DNA from: Parapristionchus giblindavisi
Taxonomy: Eukaryota > Nematoda > Chromadorea > Rhabditida > Diplogasteridae
Direction: 5' to 3'
Length of the DNA stretch: 64,000 nt
NCBI GenBank assembly: GCA_943737045.1
Contig: CALSFV010000203.1
Location: 1,167,501-1,231,500, forward strand
Part shown: one piece after another, positions 12,301 to 23,900 of the stretch
Numbering within the stretch: the first letter of the stretch is position 1
Layout of the letters: the number at the start of each line of letters is the position of its first letter
Notes under the pieces: generated by a model
Seen by the model: the letters and a program-made list of their open reading frames with translations, nothing else
What the model was told of the DNA's origin: nothing
The model's database searches: none
Made by a program: the position numbers and the translations under genes

Positions 12301-13978
12301 AGATAGAAGAGGGTGGACATGAAGATGATTCTGCCCCTTATCATACATGGACAGGTGATTCATCATATCCAATCTCTACTCTACCCTCCCTCTCCTCCTC
12401 CTCTCTCCTCCCTCTATCATATCTCCTACCCCCTCCACAGGTGCGACGACACACTGTGAATATACTCTATGAGTCTATAGGCTATCCCCACCAAACTGTC
12501 AATCCACTACAGTATTCCCTACAGACATCCCAACCAGCAGGAGAAATCGAGTTATTTTCAACACAGCTCGTTTCCTCTGTGAAAATACATAAAGATCATT
12601 ATCTCGGAGGGCGTGGTGACATATGGAAATGAGATCAATCATTTCAACGAGTGGCAAAAGTGACTGGGTCTCCATGAGGTCTGTCTGAGTAAGGCCATGA
12701 GAGCAATTACCCCACATATAATTTCTCGATTCGCATAAAATAAGAGCTCTTGTTAACTGTTTTATACTATTGTCCTTTCTCAGTATCGCCTTCTTCTACT
12801 TTTTGTGTACTATTTTCCCTCTCTACAATCGACGTAATTGCGAATGCGAAGAAAAAGTTGGTTCGTGTGGCCGAACAGTCTAATTTCATTCAAGGCGCAA
12901 TTCAAATCTTCTTCTTCTTAACTCAAGGACTCACAAAGAAGAGGAGAAGAGGATCTACAGTAGGCTTGATATTCGAGAGAAGAAGAAGATTGGAATAGAA
13001 AAACGGAATAGAAACACCCTCGAACAAGTCCCCATCTGCGTCTCTTACAAAGGACTCAACTAAATTTGATTAAATCCTGCCCAAGGACTTCCATTTCCAA
13101 ATAATTTATTGTAGTAGTAGTCCTCATGTGAAGTACGGCATGACCTAATGGTTTACACTTATGGGTATTGTTCTTATAACCTTCTCTAAATATTGATGAA
13201 AGTCCATTGAAGCGTGAGATTAGCCTGGTCTTTCTCTCCTAGGGTTGAATGACGTAATGAAGAGATCACTCCCCTTCTGTCTCACTCTACCTCCATTTTA
13301 GGGCTCTCTCTCTATCCCTTCCTCCGTCGACCTATGTACTTGACTCATCTTCATATTCTAATCTTCTATTGCATGATCAGTAGTACAACATTGCCCCCCC
13401 CCCTCCCCCTAGTCTTCTCTCCCACTCCAGACATTTATTCCCTTTTAGTTTTAAATTGTCCAGAACAAACGGGTGAAATTGAGATGGGGATACGAAAGTG
13501 AGAAAAAGACGAAGGAATAAGAGCGAAAGTGAATAAATAAAGAGAGATGTGCAGCATATGAAGAGATGAAGAAAAAGCAATATTGAACTGAGGGATAGAG
13601 GAAAGAGAGAGACGATGGCCAATTACAAGAAGATGAGCGCGAACAAATTAAAATGAGAAAATGTACATAATGAAGTATGTGTAAAGAGAGAATAGACACA
13701 TACCTATACCATTCGAATCCCTCATCGAAATGTTTATCGAAGAAATGAACCTCTGGTCCTGGCGCCTGGAAAGTGAGAATATGAATCATTTGCCTAATCA
13801 ACATGACACTTACTTTGATATGAGGATTTAACCGCAGAAACTCAAGGAGCGCCCTGGTTCCAGCTTTCTTAACTCCAATTATGATAGCTTCGGGGAACTT
13901 CTTTTGCTCTTCTTGTTTCTTGGTGGGAAGTGATCGTATGAGAGGGAGAACCGTGAAGATGAGGAGCAACCTTCTCAT
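9384..13978 (-). CDS. hst-3: heparan sulfate glucosamine 3-O-sulfotransferase
   Basis: Seven exons in transcript order: 13814-13978, 13704-13765, 10114-10268, 9935-10039, 9816-9885, 9655-9767, 9384-9595; 293 residues. It transfers sulfate from PAPS to the 3-OH of glucosamine in heparan sulfate, in the Golgi lumen. A hydrophobic N-terminus (LLLIFTVLPLI) serves as signal or anchor. The 5'-PAPS loop reads GVKKAGTRALLEF; most family members have Gly where this has Ala. EVHFFD carries the catalytic Glu. ITIEKSPAYF and LIVVLRDPVERAVSDYTQ form the 3'-phosphate site. RIGVYHKYLQRWLDQFP and the Cys pair in FPCIMKEDGSHHCLGKTKGR complete the fold. The short stem and total length resemble 3-OST-1 and C. 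elegans hst-3.1, but the exact orthologue is uncertain. The ATG is directly preceded by TTCTAG, a likely trans-splice acceptor. The last intron (9596-9654) has a GC donor. Confidence 0.92.
9596..9654 (-). other. GC-AG intron of the sulfotransferase gene
   Basis: On the minus strand exon 6 ends CTTAAGCCAG and the intron starts GCAAGT, ending AATTTCAG before TCGTGAAATC. Only this junction restores the conserved LKP-VVKSSN reading, so the non-canonical GC donor is well supported. Confidence 0.8.
10269..13703 (-). other. 3.4 kb intron 2 of the sulfotransferase gene
   Basis: This intron separates the EVHFFD exon from the ITIEKSP exon and is far longer than the other introns of the gene (roughly 45 to 70 nt). 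It is filled with pyrimidine-rich (10420-10700) and purine-rich (11320-11720) low-complexity tracts and ends in a C-run near 13394-13409. I see no embedded gene or transposon in it. Such a long intron near the 5' end could hold enhancers, but no site can be named. Confidence 0.7.
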
Positions 13979-13986
13979 CTAGAATA
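13979..13986 (-). promoter_or_regulatory. probable trans-splice acceptor at sulfotransferase start
   Basis: On the minus strand TTTATTCTAG runs straight into the start ATG with no 5' UTR left. Nematode genes commonly receive a spliced leader at such a site; use here is inferred. Confidence 0.5.
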
Positions 13987-15064
13987 AACATGGATCAGTT
14001 AGAGTAGTTCATGAGTAATCAATATTGTAATTAGTGAAATGAGATATGGCAGTCCATATTAAGATCGAGGGAATGGTTCTACGATGATGAAGAAGGGGGA
14101 GGTGGATAGGGAAGAAAGGGGCGGAGCCAGATGAGGGCGGTCAGTGGCTGTCTGTAATGAAGATACTACGAGGGAGAGGCCTAGAGGGGGGGGAGGAGGA
14201 GGACCTCCTAACAACTAGTAGATAATTACTTAGAGGATCTTGGAGTCATGAATTTGGCAGTCGAAGAAGGGCCTGGATGAGACTGAGAAGAGTGGAGAAG
14301 AGTAATTGAGAAGATGGTCACTACGTCCTTTCGTTATGCATGGAAACGTGTAATGGACACTAGAAGTAGAAGATGAACGAGAGTGAATTGTTCAAGTGGG
14401 ACTTCTTCTTCTTCTTCTTCTTCTCTCTTATTCGTCTTCTCATATAAGGAATAGTTGATGGATACCTTCTGGACTTGGTCATAATTACAGAGAGAAAGAG
14501 AGAGGGGGAAAGCGGTCAACGTGATTACACTATCGAAGGTATAAGGAGAGAGTGAGGGATGCAAATTGAGAATGGAAATGAAGTAGTGACCATGGCCTAT
14601 AGGGAGAACAAAGTGATGGCTTTGTCTAAACGATCGCAACAAAAGGGGAGAAGAAGATCGGGATTAAAGTGTCTTTTCAATTGATTTGAATCAGTTCATC
14701 TTTCTCTCTTCCTCACTCTCACTTTTCTTGTATTGATATTATTGTTATACTTTATTTTTATTGCAGCAAAAGGTGATGGAAATCCGTCGTTTTATCAGCG
14801 AACCGGTTGAAGGCAGCAGTAGAATGGTAAAGGGGGTTGGTAATTTTAAATGTCGAATATGTGTGGGGTCAACAAACCTACGTTATGATATACACTGTGA
14901 TATCATAAGGTAGGTTATACGGAATGGATTATGAAAATCGTTCGTACGATGATGAAGAGACAATGGAATATTGGAATACATGAGCGAAGAATTGATCATT
15001 GCTATACGAAGAGTTGTGCATAAAAACAAATCAACAATAGAATGCTGTTTCTTATGAGTAGTAA

Positions 15065-15360
15065 GGTAAAAAGTTCTAGATTTAGTAGCTAATTTCTTGA
15101 CATGATCATTAAAATTGAGTTTGTTCGTGACAATAGGATCTGAATCTTTAACAGAGAAAACAACGCTAAGCCATTAAGACAATATTGAGTACGATGTTTG
15201 AGAGGGCCAAAGTTCACCACAGAGCATTTAGCATACTTTACAGACATATTACATTGCCAAGACCATTTAGACACCGAATCATTCACATGCTGCAGGTCAT
15301 TAGCATATTTAGGGAGTTCAGCCAAAATTCTCTCATGATATATAGATAGTATCACTATTG
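15065..15360 (-). mobile_element. fossil non-LTR (LINE) reverse transcriptase fragment
   Basis: The minus-strand translation gives YANDLQHVNDSVSKWSW, then MSVKYAKCSVVNFGP and QYCLNGLALFS. After a frameshift near 15150 it continues VKDSDPIVTNKLNFNDHVKK. This is the region after the catalytic YADD of jockey/RTE-type reverse transcriptases, with the usual layout of W...W-N-x3-KC-x3-FG, Y-x-LNG and the downstream NF-x-DHV. No catalytic Asp pair, endonuclease or tail is present, so it is a short dead copy. Confidence 0.7.
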
Positions 15361-17789
15361 ATATGAAAAGAGTCCCTTCTCTCCCTCTCCTCTTCCACTA
15401 ATCCCTCACCCTTTCTATCTAACCGCTATGATAAGAGAGAGATGAGTAGACCTACCCTTCTTACAATAACCTCATCTTCCGACTCACTAATAGGTCGAAA
15501 CTCATTTGCTCATCCTTACTCATTCTTACTTACTTTCTCATCAACGTCTCATTCTCGCATTGTGCTCTTGGGAAAGGGAAGGGCATATGTTGCAAGCGAA
15601 GACAAGAATGAATAGAATGGAGATGAATGGGGAGAGGGGGGGAACAACAATATGGAATTGTTAACGAGAGGAAGAGAGGAACGGCTGTGTTGATTAGACC
15701 ATACTCTCTGCAACAATGAACAATCTGTCAGGAAGATCCGTTGGCTATTAGAATAATTGAGTAGATTCAAAGACACGACATCAAGGGAAAGACAATCTTA
15801 TTCAGCGTCTTATCACGGACAGGAAAGATCAACAAAAAAAGGAAGCCGTTAAAGAAGGAAGTTGATGAATGAATGGACTAATCAACACTAATCAAGGGAG
15901 ATAAGAGTGATTTTAATGGTTGTCAATCAAGAATGGTTCATGTTTAGTGAAGACGAGGAAGGATCGATGGTATAAGAAAAGGAGAGGGGAATGAAATGAA
16001 GTGTGTTGTAAGAGGATTCACAAGTGAGCAAAAGGACACTTCCGAATGTGATGAAGCGTATGAAGGAGAAGGAGAAGGAGTGACAGCTTCATCGTTGAAG
16101 AGTAGGCCCAGGTGTCTTCTATATTGAATAGACAATAGAATAGATGATCACGGATGAATGATCAGTCTTGAACTCCATATCTAGAATAGACTAAGAAGAT
16201 CCAATATATCTACTTAAATGTCTCTCTCTCTGTTTCGTGTAGTAGAAAGACAAGGGGAGGGAGAGGGAGCCGACCCAATCTCGTACTCCTCATTCAATTA
16301 CAAAGCTGAGTGAAATTGAACCTGATACTAGTCCGAGTAGTCTAACTGAATACTCAAGAGAAGACAAAAACGAGATGACCACGGAGTATAGTGTTGTATA
16401 ATATCTCCGTTTCTGGTGATATATTTGAATGGAAAAGTGATGAAAAGAAGAGAGAGATAGATAGTCACAGGTGCAAATATACAGCCGCTCATTGAAAAGA
16501 GCTTCACTCCTACATGTATATATGCATAGATACTCTTTTCACACACACAATAAGCTCGCTCTCGTCGGCGATGAAGATTAACAGAGATAAGTATAGAGAA
16601 ATTTGTCATTGTGAGGGGGTGAGGTGAATCTTACTGAGTTCAATGATAAGGGACTCCATCTCTGCACAAATAGTATTACTCATATCATATGCACTAGGAT
16701 GATGATGATTCGAGAGAGCGAATGGGTAATGGAGATGAATTGAATGAATTGATAGATAAGATGAATTAATGGTGGAGGAAGAACATAAATCAGAGGACGA
16801 ACGATCCTAGCTAGATTAGAAGTGAGAGGAAAGATGATTAGTGGATAACAAATGACTCACGAGAGGAGAGTCAATTCTTTATCTGATCTAAGAAGGTCCT
16901 CAATCTCTCACTTATTCAGCTGATCCAATGGAATAAGAGATGAATGAATAAGCGCGAAAAAAGTACCAACCACCCGTTGTGATTCTATCGTTTTGTCTAT
17001 TCATGTATCGCTCTCTCTCTCACCTATTCTCTACCTTTTCTCTTCTCTCATTACTCTTCTATCGTGGGAATAGAGTCAAATGTGAGAGAGAAAGAGGACT
17101 AATCACTTCTAAGATCATCTTTCTCTCTTCAAGGGTCGAATGAATCAAAGAGAGACACGAGAGAGGGGATGGACATTGCTTCTCCTCTTACAGTCTCTTC
17201 CTCGTCTAATGAGAAGGTTGCGTAATATGGAGCGGTTTCTCTCATTAGAAGGAAGAAAAGAAGGATGATGAACAGACGGATACAAGGCCTACCGCATAAT
17301 CACCTTCGTCGTATGGTCGAGCACATCATAATCTTATGCCCTCAGGGCTAATCAAAGGATATCCCGGTCTGTGCAATATGTGAGGTGAGGAGAAGTGGAC
17401 AAAAACAGCCAAGCGACAAAGTAGGCCCGATATTATTTATTTTGGAGGACCTAACAGTAAATATTTTCTGCACAGACTTTCGATATATAGTTGCTACTAT
17501 AAGGTCATGCATGACTTCTTCACTTCAGTCTCAATTACATCTGAAATTCTTAATGTGCATGTTCCACAATTCTCTGTCACTTTCTATGGATATTGAAGGG
17601 GGGTAAATTGTCCACTAGCTTATGCACGAATAGAGATAGATATAGAAAGAGAACGTATAGGGACGTCTCCATATAATAAAGGGAGTACTCTCGATTAGTC
17701 GTTTGGAGTAGAGTAAGATTGATAGGGCATAGCATAGGAAATCATGTGTAATGACAACCACATCCGATGTGTTCTGTTCATTCTTTGAC

Positions 17790-17912
17790 TCGAATGAGAG
17801 AGGGGAGTGGGAGAGAGAGAAAGGGAGAGAGAGAGAGGCAGGGAGAGAGAGAGAGAGGCAGGGAGAGAGAGAGAGAGAGAAAGAGATAGAGAAAGAGATA
17901 GAGAGATTCTAC
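17790..17912. repeat. GA-rich microsatellite
   Basis: About 120 bp of GAGAGA with interspersed GGCAGGGA and AAAGAGATA units, within a longer purine-rich block. It generates spurious Ser/Leu and Arg/Glu repeats when translated. Confidence 0.85.
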
Positions 17913-19082
17913 AGTATCCCTCAGCCACTTGAGGTAACGATGGTCTATTCAATGATATCTTATATGGGAGGTGGTAGTAATAGTGAGTGAATGGAGGGAA
18001 GGCGAGAACGGCCTCATAAAAGGAGAGGTTGATAGATCTATGAATGAAACGAAGGTGAGAGAGAGAGGGAATAATGAATGGTTTAGATGATTGGATACTG
18101 ATATGGATAGGGAGTGGTGATAGAGGGGACTCTTATCGGATAAAGAGAAGAGGCGAGGTGTTAGAGGACAAAGATTGGATTTGAGATAAGGACAAAAGGG
18201 ACAACTGAATAAAGTAGGAGTAGCGCATGAGATGCATGTATGAAACAGAGAATGAAAATGAATGGAAAGAGACAATAAAACGTACTAGAGATAGCACATA
18301 AAAGCGGGGGAAACAAACTGGCAGAGAGATAGGGAACATCTTACCCTATCTCTCTCTCAGTCTCCCACACGATCTCCAGTCTCACTCTTCTCTCATATAT
18401 CTAGTAATAACAACAACTCCAATGGATATGCAAATGACGTAGAAAAGACATTGAAGATATAGTTGATTGACATGTAAATGAATGGTTGTTCCTTAAGAAA
18501 GAAAGATCTCAGTGGGAGCTCAATGGATAATCTAGAGGGTGGAATCCTCTCTTGACTTGTACCGAAAAGGGAACGGTCAAGAGGGATTGAGAGAACAACG
18601 CAATATCCTTCTTCTTTCTCTATATCGTTATTCTACTTCTACACAAATCTGTCACTCACAGAAAGGTGCTTATTGGAAAGGATACTTTTTGTTCGGGAAG
18701 AAGTAGAAGAGAGAAGAATACAGAGACTTTACCACCTGTTCTCACTCTTTCTCTACAGTAACCACTCATTAAGAGGGTGTCAATCGGTTATTTCTACAAC
18801 TGTTTCGTCTCCTTTTCTTCCGCCTCAATACATTATTCACTACTCGAACACCCCATTTAGTGTGCTACAAAACAGGTGCGAACATACAATTCCATAAAAG
18901 AGAAAACATATGGTTACTGTGGTTACTTTAGAAGGAAAATAGCCTAGTGAATAACAGATTCATTGATGACTACGCCGAGAAAATGCTCAGATGATTCTAC
19001 AGTAAAACGTGTCTGTGAAAATCTGGGAAAAGTGCGAATAAAATATTAAAAGAAGGATATTCACAACTAATCATCATTCAAA

Positions 19083-19496
19083 ATGAAGTTGTTAATCTTG
19101 ATCTTCACTCTTATTTTCTTGTTCTCTTCACTCATCGAAGCAGCGCCTCATCTGAAATTCCTTACTCGCAGTGAGATATCATTTCATTATTCAAACTAAT
19201 TAAAGACTCTTTTCCCGATTCAATAATTCATTATTTTCTTCAAATCTTACATACATGCAATTTAATATGTAGTTAATTCTGAAATACAAACAAATTATAT
19301 ATTTCTATATATAATGATCATACCAATGATACTTGTTGAACTTAGTTTTGTTTATGGTATTCGTGATAAACGCCGAGCCCGTCGTGTAGTCAGCGACAAT
19401 GATTGTATTCGATGCACTCTCGGAATATCTGGATCGATGTGTTCCCCATACGTCACCACTATTTGTATGGAGAGAGGATATATCCGTACTGATTAA
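19083..19496 (+). CDS. small secreted peptide precursor with four cysteines
   Basis: Two exons: 19083-19170 and 19273-19496 (intron 102 nt, GTGAGA...ATGTAG), 103 residues, ending in TAA. Exon 1 encodes a clear signal peptide, MKLLILIFTLIFLFSSLIEA followed by APHLKF. The second exon starts with another hydrophobic stretch (YIMIIPMILVEL), then has a strongly basic site GIRDKRRARR and a 34-residue tail with C-x2-C-x8-C-x7-C (DNDCIRC, SMCSPY, TICMERGY). A signal peptide, a dibasic cleavage site and a Cys-rich C-terminal peptide suggest a processed secreted peptide. The acceptor choice is the weakest point: the AG at 19271-19272 is the only one in frame. I cannot assign a named neuropeptide or insulin family. 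Confidence 0.5.
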
Positions 19497-20285
19497 CAGT
19501 CTACCTCATTTCATCTCTGAAACCGTTGAGTGTGTTGCGGATTTCGTTTGAGTTCAATAAACACATTTGAATTAATAATATACATTTATATAAAAGACAT
19601 TTTAAGCGAGACAACTAAAGTGGTCACAAAATCCGTTTTCACATTCCAAAACATATTTTGCAATCAGCACGGAAACTGTTTTGAGACGCTTGAGAGTGCA
19701 GATCTTCTCAATTTATGGGTGCACCGCAGGCAGCTTTGCAATGTATCATATCTATATTTATTTCCTTTATTTTTGTCACATTTATTTGATGTAAGATCAA
19801 TCAAATTAAATTTTGACTTGTTCTGATTCCTTTCAGTGTTGTAGCAAACGTTCTACGGAGGTCTGCTCACATTCAGCGCGAATGCTTGACCTTGTGCTTT
19901 CTGTCTCTCACAGCTCTCTTCCCTGGTTTTTTTAAATGAAATATTGTGAACAAAGATCAAAGATCAGAATACAAAGATAAAAGTCCAGCAATGTAGTAAA
20001 AACTTTTGTGATCATCTTTATCATATATAGGAGATTCGAAAATAATAGACGAAAATCAACATTTCGCGTTTTTAAATATGCGATTTAGCTTCTTCTAACA
20101 GAAAATAACAAGTGATATTGTACGACAAAGAAAAGCTGTCGAGAACCTTTATTTTCGCCAATTGCTTGAAAAATCTTTCTGAAAGGTATCCCAGTGTTAT
20201 TACTGTTATTTGAAGGTGCAGAAATTAGAATATGAGTTTTAATGCCTCCTGAACCGCTCTACACGGCTCACCACTATAATAGTGA
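19497..20285. other. AT-rich spacer with a Cys-rich exon-like stretch
   Basis: A + strand frame around 19635-19735 reads NIFCNQHGNCFETLESADLL and then NLWVHRRQLCN, with a GT at its end. After a good acceptor (TGATTCCTTTCAG, about 19837) comes CCSKRSTEVCSHSARMLD, and a stop follows near 19937. Joining them gives a C-x5-C, C-x-CC-x6-C pattern like a small secreted protein, but I find no signal peptide exon. It may be a decayed or incomplete relative of the neighbouring small genes. Confidence 0.35.
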
Positions 20286-20362
20286 GGAGATACAATTGCA
20301 TGCGGAGATTTAAGATCAACGTCTTCAAAGAAATAGCTGCATGATGTTATACATATGACAGT
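20286..20362 (+). pseudogene. fragment related to the Cys-rich exon at 31 kb
   Basis: The stretch ACAATTGCATGCGGAGATTT...GAAATAGCTGCATG...TTATACATAT matches 31165-31240 (ACAATTGCATGTGGCGATGT...GAAATAGCTGCATG...TTATACATAT). In the same frame both encode YNCM-R-or-W, a Lys-rich segment and F-or-Y-KEIAA. This copy stops with TGA right after KEIAA and has lost the Cys found there in the 31 kb copy. Confidence 0.6.
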
Positions 20363-20977
20363 GTGTAGGTATTTTTACTGAAGATGGCTAACCTATTTTA
20401 ACCTAGACAATTGTTTACAAATAAACAAGCAGATATCATTGGCAATCATAATAGTCGAAATAAGATGAAATAGATTAGCAAAGTTAAGGATTAGCATAGT
20501 GAAAATAGTTGATGAGTACGATGTTACAAGGGTAGTGTGCAATATGGAGATTAGAATATGAAAAAAAGGATACTAAGAGTAATGTGTTAAACTAATCTTG
20601 TATGATATTTTTGTAGTGAAAACGAAAAAAGGGGGCAAATATGGCAATTTAGGAAAAGTGGTATTAACCGTATGTGATTAACCGTTGGAAGAGTAAGTAA
20701 TCAAGTGAAGACGGTGTATGGAGTTACTGATTACTGTAGTTGGGTGGAAATAGGAGTTGATGAAAAGGTGGGGGGCGCGGCCAATGCGAGCTTTCTCTGG
20801 ACATGGAGATAAGCATTACGACTCATTGTACGAGAAGCCTCGAGCCTGCAGAGCGTACATTCAGTCTATGTAACAACACAAAGTAAGATATCTTTCCAGA
20901 TTTGAATACCAAATGTTTCGATCATACTTCACGGAAAATATTTAAATGATATTCTGTATAGTTTTTTTTAAATAAGC
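20363..20977. other. AT-rich spacer, nothing recognised
   Basis: No open frame of note and no repeat was recognised. It precedes the 3' end of the NuSAP-like gene, which is transcribed towards it. Confidence 0.4.
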
Positions 20978-23900
20978 TTACTGAGCATTGGAAGAATTAT
21001 GTGGAGTCGATCGTCTACGATTGATGAGACCAGCCTCAACCGCAATCTGAAAAAGAGATCATCAATACAACTATTCCTTAATGATCAACCATCTGTCAAC
21101 TGATTGCTGGAAGCGCATAGCAAATGATCATGGTGATTGGAAAGTATACAATACAATGCAGTGTTTTGATGCGATATTAACACTCATTTACAATCACTTT
21201 ACTAGTCTGCATTTCAAAGCTTAAAGTGTACTTGAAATACCTCACTTACTTGAAGAAAACTACGAGAAAAAAAACAAAGTTCATTTTAAGTTATGAAACA
21301 ATAAAGTACACACAACCCAAACACAAGTATCTTTTCATACTAACCTCGAATTCTCTGTCCGTTAGCTTGGTTGTGTCCAGGAACTGAAACTTTCCCTTGT
21401 AGGGAGTGTAGCCAATGGAGGCACGAGCTGAAGCATCGTTTTTTATTCAAGTGAAAACAACATACAAGATACAATGTTCAAAGACCAAACGATAATGCAA
21501 ACCTCTAGATGCGTTCGCTCGTCCGTCCCTCATATTGGGCGTAGCCATTCCATCGACAAGGGACAAATCAACGGGAATTGATAACTAAATATTCAAGAAA
21601 TCAACTTCGGCTCATAGAGTCCTCACTTTCTCAATGAATCCGGAGAGTCTTCAACCATATATTACCACCCATTGTTCATTCAATTGCTGTTGCGCCTCGG
21701 GCGTAGATAAATTATTAATTATTATTATATAGAGCTACAGCACTCCTGACCGCAACGCTTCAGATTAGAAGCGTCCCGGTTCAGATACCCTTCTGGACGA
21801 AGACGACGCAACGGAGGAAGGCTTGATGATCCGAGAGCGCTGCTTGACGTCGAGCTTCAAATATACTTATATATAAACTTGATTATTGATTGAAAATCGA
21901 TAAGAAGAATTGAAGAGTTCATATTAGCAACCTTATCTGTAGTCGGTTGCTTGGCCGTTAGCACACGACGGCTAATTGACGGCGTATTTGTGGATACGTT
22001 AGAGGCCTGCAATCAGAGATCGTAGATCTCGGCGTACCAAACACCCAGAACAGGCGAAACGATCGATCGATAATATGGATATACCGTAGATGCTACCGTA
22101 CCTTCTGTACACTGCGAATGTCCTCAACGGCAGTTGATCCAAAGACGAAAGACTTGGGTACGGTGGTAGAGCCAAACCTAAGGGAGTAGAATAAAGAAAA
22201 AAACATTATCGTATGTTCTTGTAAGGAAATCAATAACCACATTGAACAAAGAAAAGATCGATAATTCATACTTGAAACCCTTCTTCGTCTTATCCTTTGT
22301 GGTAACGGGTGATCTCAATCCTACTCTACGCTTCACTAACTTTGGTGTGGCCAGACGCTGCAATGTATCCAACATTGATCAACAACAAACTACAATCGGT
22401 AACCTCCTTGGTTACTGTAGCTGGAACGGATACGGTAGACTTCTTGGGAGCTGCAGATGGTCGCTTGGATACAATAGGGACGACTATACTCGAACGACGA
22501 CCACGAATGGAGATTGCACTCTCTTCACTCACTAAAAATAAACAACAACATTAATACTTTCGTAAGAAAGAAGGGATATATCTTCGAAAAATGTATTATT
22601 ATAACTATTATTATTATTATTATAAATGTACTCACTCGTGGTGGACTCGGCTCCATCAGACATGATCGAGCTATCCGAGGGATGATCATTTCCAGTCTCT
22701 TGTTCATCCATTTCTTCATCTCCTACTCCTTCTTCTTCTTCATCCTTCATTTCTTCATCATCACTAACTACTCCTATTTCGTCCATATCTTCCTCTTCAG
22801 AAGCATCTTCAGCCGATGTATCATTTACCTTGAGCAATTAAAGCCATTATTATAAAATATTTAATTAGATAAATGTGCCTTATGGCGTTAAAGCATAGTG
22901 GTCGAAATTCTAAGCTACTGTATCAATCCATTTTTCTAACCAGTGCGAATATAACGAAATTCAGAATGCACAACATATTACTATATTACAGGGTGCGCCA
23001 AAATTACCCGAACTGGTGTCACCATATGATTCCCATGCCCCCAATGCATATGCGCAACCCCTATTGTAGCATCATGACGAGTGATCATTGGCCACTCCGT
23101 ATGCAAGGTTTCAAGTCAGTTAGTCAAGTCTTCTAGTAATGAGGAAGTCATGTCGACCGCGACCCATCATTCTGAAGTGTACAAGAACAGAGTGACATCC
23201 TTCATCAGCTCGGCTTTCACGAGTCTGCTTTTTTCGATACCGGTATCAGATACCAAGATCTTAGTACTAAAGAGGAACGTCCGGGCAGAGGTAGACCAAT
23301 CTCATTTCCCACCGCTATGAACCGAGATCCAATCCGAAAGATGGTGTTTCAAAACCACAAGTTGACGATCTGGAGACTTGATATCTCGAACACTTCCATT
23401 CCTCGTCTCCTCAAGTCTCAGCTGACTCTTCTCCCTTACAAGTACCGTAAACTGTTAGAACCGAATGAGCGACAGATCAAGCTCCGCTGAGAACGGAGCC
23501 ATTGACTGTTAATGCGTTGTGCTAGGTCCGCGCACATCAGCAAGATGTTCAGTGAAGAGAATATCTTACCTTCAAAGGCAACCGGAATATCAAGAACAAC
23601 AGAATCATTGCCTATAATCCTGAAGAATCCTACAGGACAGCTGGGGTCATGGGTCATATCAGTCATCCACAATACGCCAACGGTTTAGCTGCTTTTTGCC
23701 CAAATTGAAAGTCCCCTCTCGTTTTTGCCACTCCATGTGTCTAGATCAATAAACCATATTATACCAAGTGCATCCTCGAAGACGAAGACACACTTTTACT
23801 CCAATACCATACCCACTTCGGTCAGGACCACTAGACCTTTCGGTAAGATTCTGTAGTCAATCACATGACAAAGTTGACCCAGTCGTGGTTTTTCACCCGT

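Larger units (their letters stand above)
13987..19082. other. 5 kb gene-poor purine-rich region
   Basis: The + strand is strongly enriched in GA tracts, especially 14050-14320, 15580-15700, 16640-16900 and 17640-18330, so many open frames here are low-complexity artefacts (Ser/Leu runs on the minus strand). One exon-like piece stands out at 14767-14910 on the + strand: a good acceptor (TTTTTATTGCAG) followed by an open frame ending GNFKCRICVGSTNLRYDIHC, then TAG near 14910. It might be a zinc-binding fragment, but no partner exon was found. A LINE fragment lies at 15065-15360. Confidence 0.45.

Noticed and set aside
17695..17990. Ser/Leu and Arg/Glu repeat open frames on both strands
   Set aside because: Direct translation of the GA microsatellite.
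19640..19900. Insulin-like peptide call for the CC...C stretch
   Set aside because: The A-chain-like CC-x6-C lacks the fourth Cys at the right spacing and the upstream part does not fit a B-chain.
21745..21830. tRNA-Arg-like hairpin on the minus strand (ACGCTTC-TAATCT-GAAGCGT)
   Set aside because: The anticodon-like stem is good, but no T-arm consensus (GGTTCRANNCC) or acceptor stem can be paired around it.
22532..22837. Single long acidic open frame running past the exon end
   Set aside because: The part beyond 22636 is Asn/Tyr repeat from an AATAAT intron tract; splicing at 22635 restores the conserved frame.
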